34,047 nt of DNA, from positions 1 to 34,047 of the forward strand of contig CATLCV010000033.1 of assembly GCA_949893755.1 (NCBI GenBank), in the 5' to 3' direction. The DNA comes from an uncultured Lachnospiraceae bacterium. Its GTDB lineage: Bacteria; Bacillota; Clostridia; Lachnospirales; Lachnospiraceae. The stretch's first letter is position 1. Each line of letters opens with the position of its first letter. Below are positions 33,604 to 34,047 of this stretch, one piece after another. Made by a program: the position numbers and the translations under genes. The notes beneath the pieces are model-generated. The model was given only the letters and a program-made list of their open reading frames with translations, was not told where the DNA came from and made no database searches.

Positions 33604-33632
33604 TAATAAACCTCCCCCATTTTTCATACATT
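33604..33632 (+). promoter_or_regulatory. Sigma-E-like sporulation promoter of spoIIID
   Basis: TAATAAA (33604-33610), 14 bases, CATACATT (33625-33632). The -10 matches the sigma-E consensus CATACANT fully; the -35 matches five of seven positions of KMATATT. Sigma-E control of spoIIID is established in Bacillus subtilis. The start point would be about 20 bases before the TTG. Confidence 0.6.
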
Positions 33633-33661
33633 GTAAAAACAAGGTTTGCAGGGGGATTTTC

Positions 33662-33919
33662 TTGAAAGATTATATTGAAGAACGAGCCGTAGAAATCGCC
33701 AATTATATCATAGAAAGCAACTCCACTGTACGGCAGACGGCAAAGAAGTTTGGGATCAGCAAAAGTACGGTACATAAAGATGTTACCGAGCGGCTCCTTC
33801 AGATCAATCCTGCACTTGCGGCGCAGACCCGCAGGGTGCTAGACACGAACAAATCCGAACGGCATATCCGGGGCGGACTTGCTACCAGAGAAAAATATCT
33901 GCACTTAGAACATCGGTAA
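33662..33919 (+). CDS. spoIIID: Sporulation transcriptional regulator SpoIIID
   Basis: SpoIIID is the small mother-cell DNA-binding protein that switches late sporulation genes on or off after engulfment. The 85 residues match the family end to end: MKDYIEERAVEIANYIIESN, STVRQTAKKFGISKSTVHKD (the HTH), then ERLLQINPALAA, the basic tail with SERHIRGGLATREKYLHLEH. The start codon is TTG at 33662, seven bases after AGGGGG. No ATG is available in the conserved start, and the TTG gives exactly the family N-terminus. A sigma-E-like promoter lies just upstream. It is the strongest evidence that the host forms spores. Confidence 0.95.
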   Translation: MKDYIEERAVEIANYIIESNSTVRQTAKKFGISKSTVHKDVTERLLQINPALAAQTRRVLDTNKSERHIRGGLATREKYLHLEHR

Positions 33920-33924
33920 AATGA

Positions 33925-33961
33925 AAAGAGCGTGGAACTTGCTTTGTGTTCTGCGCTCTTT
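33925..33961. terminator. Bidirectional hairpin terminator after spoIIID
   Basis: AAAGAGCG (33925-33932) pairs with CGCTCTTT (33954-33961), and an inner GAAC/GTTC (33935-33938 with 33948-33951) extends the stem. The plus strand continues with CTC only. The minus strand continues with TTTTCATTTT, so it also suits a minus-strand gene to the right of the window. In the last 85 bases (33963-34047) I identify no gene. Confidence 0.6.
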
Positions 33962-34047
33962 CTCATGATACATGATTCTGTACTGCCATAAGGGTTCCGG
34001 CCGATCTGCCTGGTGACCGTCCAAAATCCATACGGCAGCCCTTTCAT

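Noticed and set aside
33799-34047. Minus-strand open frame of 82 codons reaching the right edge
   Set aside because: Most of it is antisense to spoIIID and passes through a terminator hairpin. The N-terminal part matches nothing I recognise.

Overview
The window looks like chromosomal DNA of a spore-forming anaerobic Clostridia, most likely Lachnospiraceae. This is an inference from a SpoIIID gene, an [FeFe]-hydrogenase maturase HydE, an AddAB recombination nuclease rather than RecBCD, strong AGGAGG ribosome sites and near-consensus sigma-A promoters. The core genes are moderately GC-rich. Several stretches (about 13.3-16.9 kb and 32.7-33.5 kb) are visibly richer in A and T and look acquired. 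No rRNA, tRNA, CRISPR array or intact insertion sequence was seen.

Layout. 1-1.0 kb: a PadR repressor and its HAAS/DUF1700 partner. 1.0-10.3 kb: one minus-strand transcription unit running from two paralogous seven-helix membrane LuxR regulators into addB and addA. 10.4-17 kb: an accessory region with a broken AAA-ATPase, an AIPR-family defence nuclease behind a PilZ gene, a lipoprotein bracketed by duplicated promoters, three unrecognised genes, and a 28-codon fossil of a BlaI-type repressor. 17-19.3 kb: glycogen phosphorylase. 19.5-20.4 kb: an AraC regulator.

20.4-27.6 kb: the most coherent system. A tightly packed minus-strand operon (DeoR regulator, cytosolic NPP-type phosphodiesterase, AGCS amino-acid symporter, D-serine dehydratase, HAD phosphatase) is divergent from an MFS transporter. 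The 180-base intergenic core carries two divergent sigma-A promoters. Between and inside them lies a helically phased array of about seven TTACACATTTTTAC-like repeats. I infer a DeoR-controlled regulon for uptake and breakdown of a serine-containing, possibly D-serine, organophosphate.

27.6-31.4 kb: an operon with its own promoter, encoding a signal-less BMP/PnrA-like protein with a ParB-like N-terminus, a metallophosphoesterase lacking the usual motif I histidine, and HydE. 31.5-32.6 kb: a secreted, C-terminally anchored SGNH hydrolase. 32.75-33.54 kb: a complete PIN-domain toxin-antitoxin cassette with promoter and terminator. 33.6-33.9 kb: spoIIID with a TTG start and a sigma-E-like promoter. 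The last 85 bases hold nothing I can identify.
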